Assembly (NCBI GenBank): GCA_949293245.1
Contig: CASFCS010000013.1
Coordinates: forward strand, 1-64,000
Reading direction: 5' to 3'
Length of the DNA: 64,000 nt
From: an uncultured bacterium
Lineage (GTDB): Bacteria; Bacillota; Clostridia; Oscillospirales; Oscillospiraceae
This document shows, piece after piece, positions 63,147 through 64,000 of this stretch. The position numbers and the translations under genes were made by a program. Every line of letters starts with the position of its first letter. Positions within the stretch are counted from its first letter, which is position 1. Under the pieces are notes generated by a model. It had not been told where the DNA came from. It did not search any database and saw only the letters and a list, made by a program, of their open reading frames with translations.

Positions 63147-64000
63147 ATGGCCACCAAGATCATTCTGTTTGTGAGCAGCCTGCCCCGGACGCTGGAACGG
63201 GCGGCCTACCTCTGCCCGGACGGCAGCACGGTGGAGGGCGCCCAGACCAATGAGGCGCCGGTGTGCTGCCTGCTGGAGCGCTATCCCCAGGTCTCGGAGA
63301 TTCTGTGCATCGTCACGCCCGAGGCAGAGCCGGCCTATCGCTACCTCTGCGATATGCTGCAGCCGGCGTGGCCGAGGCTGGCGCTCCGGCGCATCCCCTA
63401 TCGGGAGGGGGAGGACTTCAACGGCGCACCGCTGAGCGCCATCCTGAGCGCGGTGCGGGCGGGGGACGAGATCCTGCTGGAGACCACCGGCGGCTTCCGC
63501 AACGCCGTGATGTACCTGCTGCTCCTGAGCCGGGTGCTGTCCTATGTGGGGGTGCGCACGGTGTACGCGGTGTACAGTAACTTCCCCCAGAAGCGGATCG
63601 AGGACATCTCCCACCTCATCGGCCTCTTTGACCTGGTGGGCGGGATGCAGGAGCTCTCTTCCTTCGGAAGCGCCCGCACTCTGCGGACCTACTATGGGCA
63701 AACTCCCGCGGACCCGGCGGTGAGCAGTCTGCTCACCGCCCTGGAACAGCTGAGCGAGACCATCACCCTCTGCCGGACCAACCAACTGGGGGAGCGGATG
63801 AAGGCCTTCAATCAGGCGCTGGAGATGGCGAGGGACTGCGCCGACCCGCTGATGCGGGAGCTGATCCCCGCCTTCCGGGAGAAATTCGGCAAAAAGCTCA
63901 ACACGGTGAGCCTTATCAAGTGGTGCGTGGAGAGCGAGATGCTCCAGCAGGCCCTGACGGTGTACACCGAGCGCATCCCCAGGCTCATCATGACCCGGGG
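63147..64000 (+). CDS. CARF-domain CRISPR ancillary protein (TM1812/Csx1-Csm6-like), cut by the window end
   Basis: The first 284 residues are present. The start ATKIILFVSSLPRTLERAAY and the loop ILLETTGGFRNAVMYLLLLS at about 107-126 form a Rossmann-like CARF domain that senses cyclic oligoadenylates. A helical region follows from about residue 190. The C-terminal effector domain, possibly HEPN, lies beyond the window, so the activity is not visible. GGAGGGACGAC precedes the ATG, 15 bases after the previous stop. It fits as the effector activated by Cas10. Confidence 0.8.
   Translation, partial: MATKIILFVSSLPRTLERAAYLCPDGSTVEGAQTNEAPVCCLLERYPQVSEILCIVTPEAEPAYRYLCDMLQPAWPRLALRRIPYREGEDFNGAPLSAILSAVRAGDEILLETTGGFRNAVMYLLLLSRVLSYVGVRTVYAVYSNFPQKRIEDISHLIGLFDLVGGMQELSSFGSARTLRTYYGQTPADPAVSSLLTALEQLSETITLCRTNQLGERMKAFNQALEMARDCADPLMRELIPAFREKFGKKLNTVSLIKWCVESEMLQQALTVYTERIPRLIMTR

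Noticed and set aside
61776-63785. Open frame of 669 codons on the minus strand
   Set aside because: It lies antisense to the Cas7-with-insertion and CARF genes, has no domain, and conflicts with a tightly coupled operon.

Overview
The window looks like part of the chromosome of a GC-rich anaerobic Firmicute, most likely a gut member of the Oscillospiraceae (Flavonifractor/Lawsonibacter-type). This is inferred from the murB-rapZ-yvcK-whiA order, dapL lysine synthesis, an ANTAR regulator beside glnA, DUF3793, DUF4364 and YerB-like genes, and strong Shine-Dalgarno sites. A GC-rich housekeeping core (about 20.4-46.3 kb) sits between two accessory regions.

Left accessory region (1-20.4 kb). Positions 1008-11230 hold a minus-strand defence island built around a type III restriction-modification system: PLD-helicase, DUF4391, a small membrane protein, Mod, a RES-domain protein and Res. 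The genes overlap or nearly abut. mod carries one in-frame TGA, and the island is a patchwork of AT-rich and GC-rich segments. An IS3-family remnant and a MATE exporter follow. From 14361 to 20495 lies a cryptic element of about 6 kb bounded by a 47-bp repeat of the 3' end of tRNA-Ser(GCU). It carries a DnaB-like helicase, a DnaD-like initiator gene containing four 22-bp-spaced palindromic iterons, repressor debris, a BRCT protein, a DEDDh exonuclease fused to a NUMOD1-like domain and a RelB/YoeB pair. No integrase is visible.

Core (20.4-46.3 kb). Two tRNA-Ser genes, a YitT-family protein, a flavodoxin with a DUF3793 gene, a YerB-like lipoprotein, a DUF4364 gene with a CmpB-like membrane protein, cardiolipin synthase, dnaE, whiA-yvcK-rapZ-murB, gltD-gltB, dapL-dapF, an ANTAR regulator, glnA, a very Cys-rich small membrane protein and tRNA-Pro(CGG). 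The glnA-ANTAR-gltBD cluster is an ammonium assimilation unit, and the glnA leader contains an intrinsic terminator. A long hairpin-rich spacer separates gltD and murB.

Right accessory region (46.4-64 kb). A mobilizable element (MobV relaxase, P4-type primase/helicase, XRE regulator, sigma factor) carries a candidate oriT. Next is a four-gene operon of unknown function (two coiled-coil proteins, a four-helix membrane protein, a lipoprotein with a possible VWA-like domain and an OmpA domain). A CRISPR array with 14 spacers follows, then a divergent cas operon. Its order is Cas10 without HD, Cas7-Cas5-Cas11-like fusion, double Cas7, Csx19-like protein, Cas7 with insertion, CARF protein. This matches the III-D variant (III-Dv) layout known from Synechocystis. 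No cas6, cas1 or cas2 is seen before the window ends inside the CARF gene.
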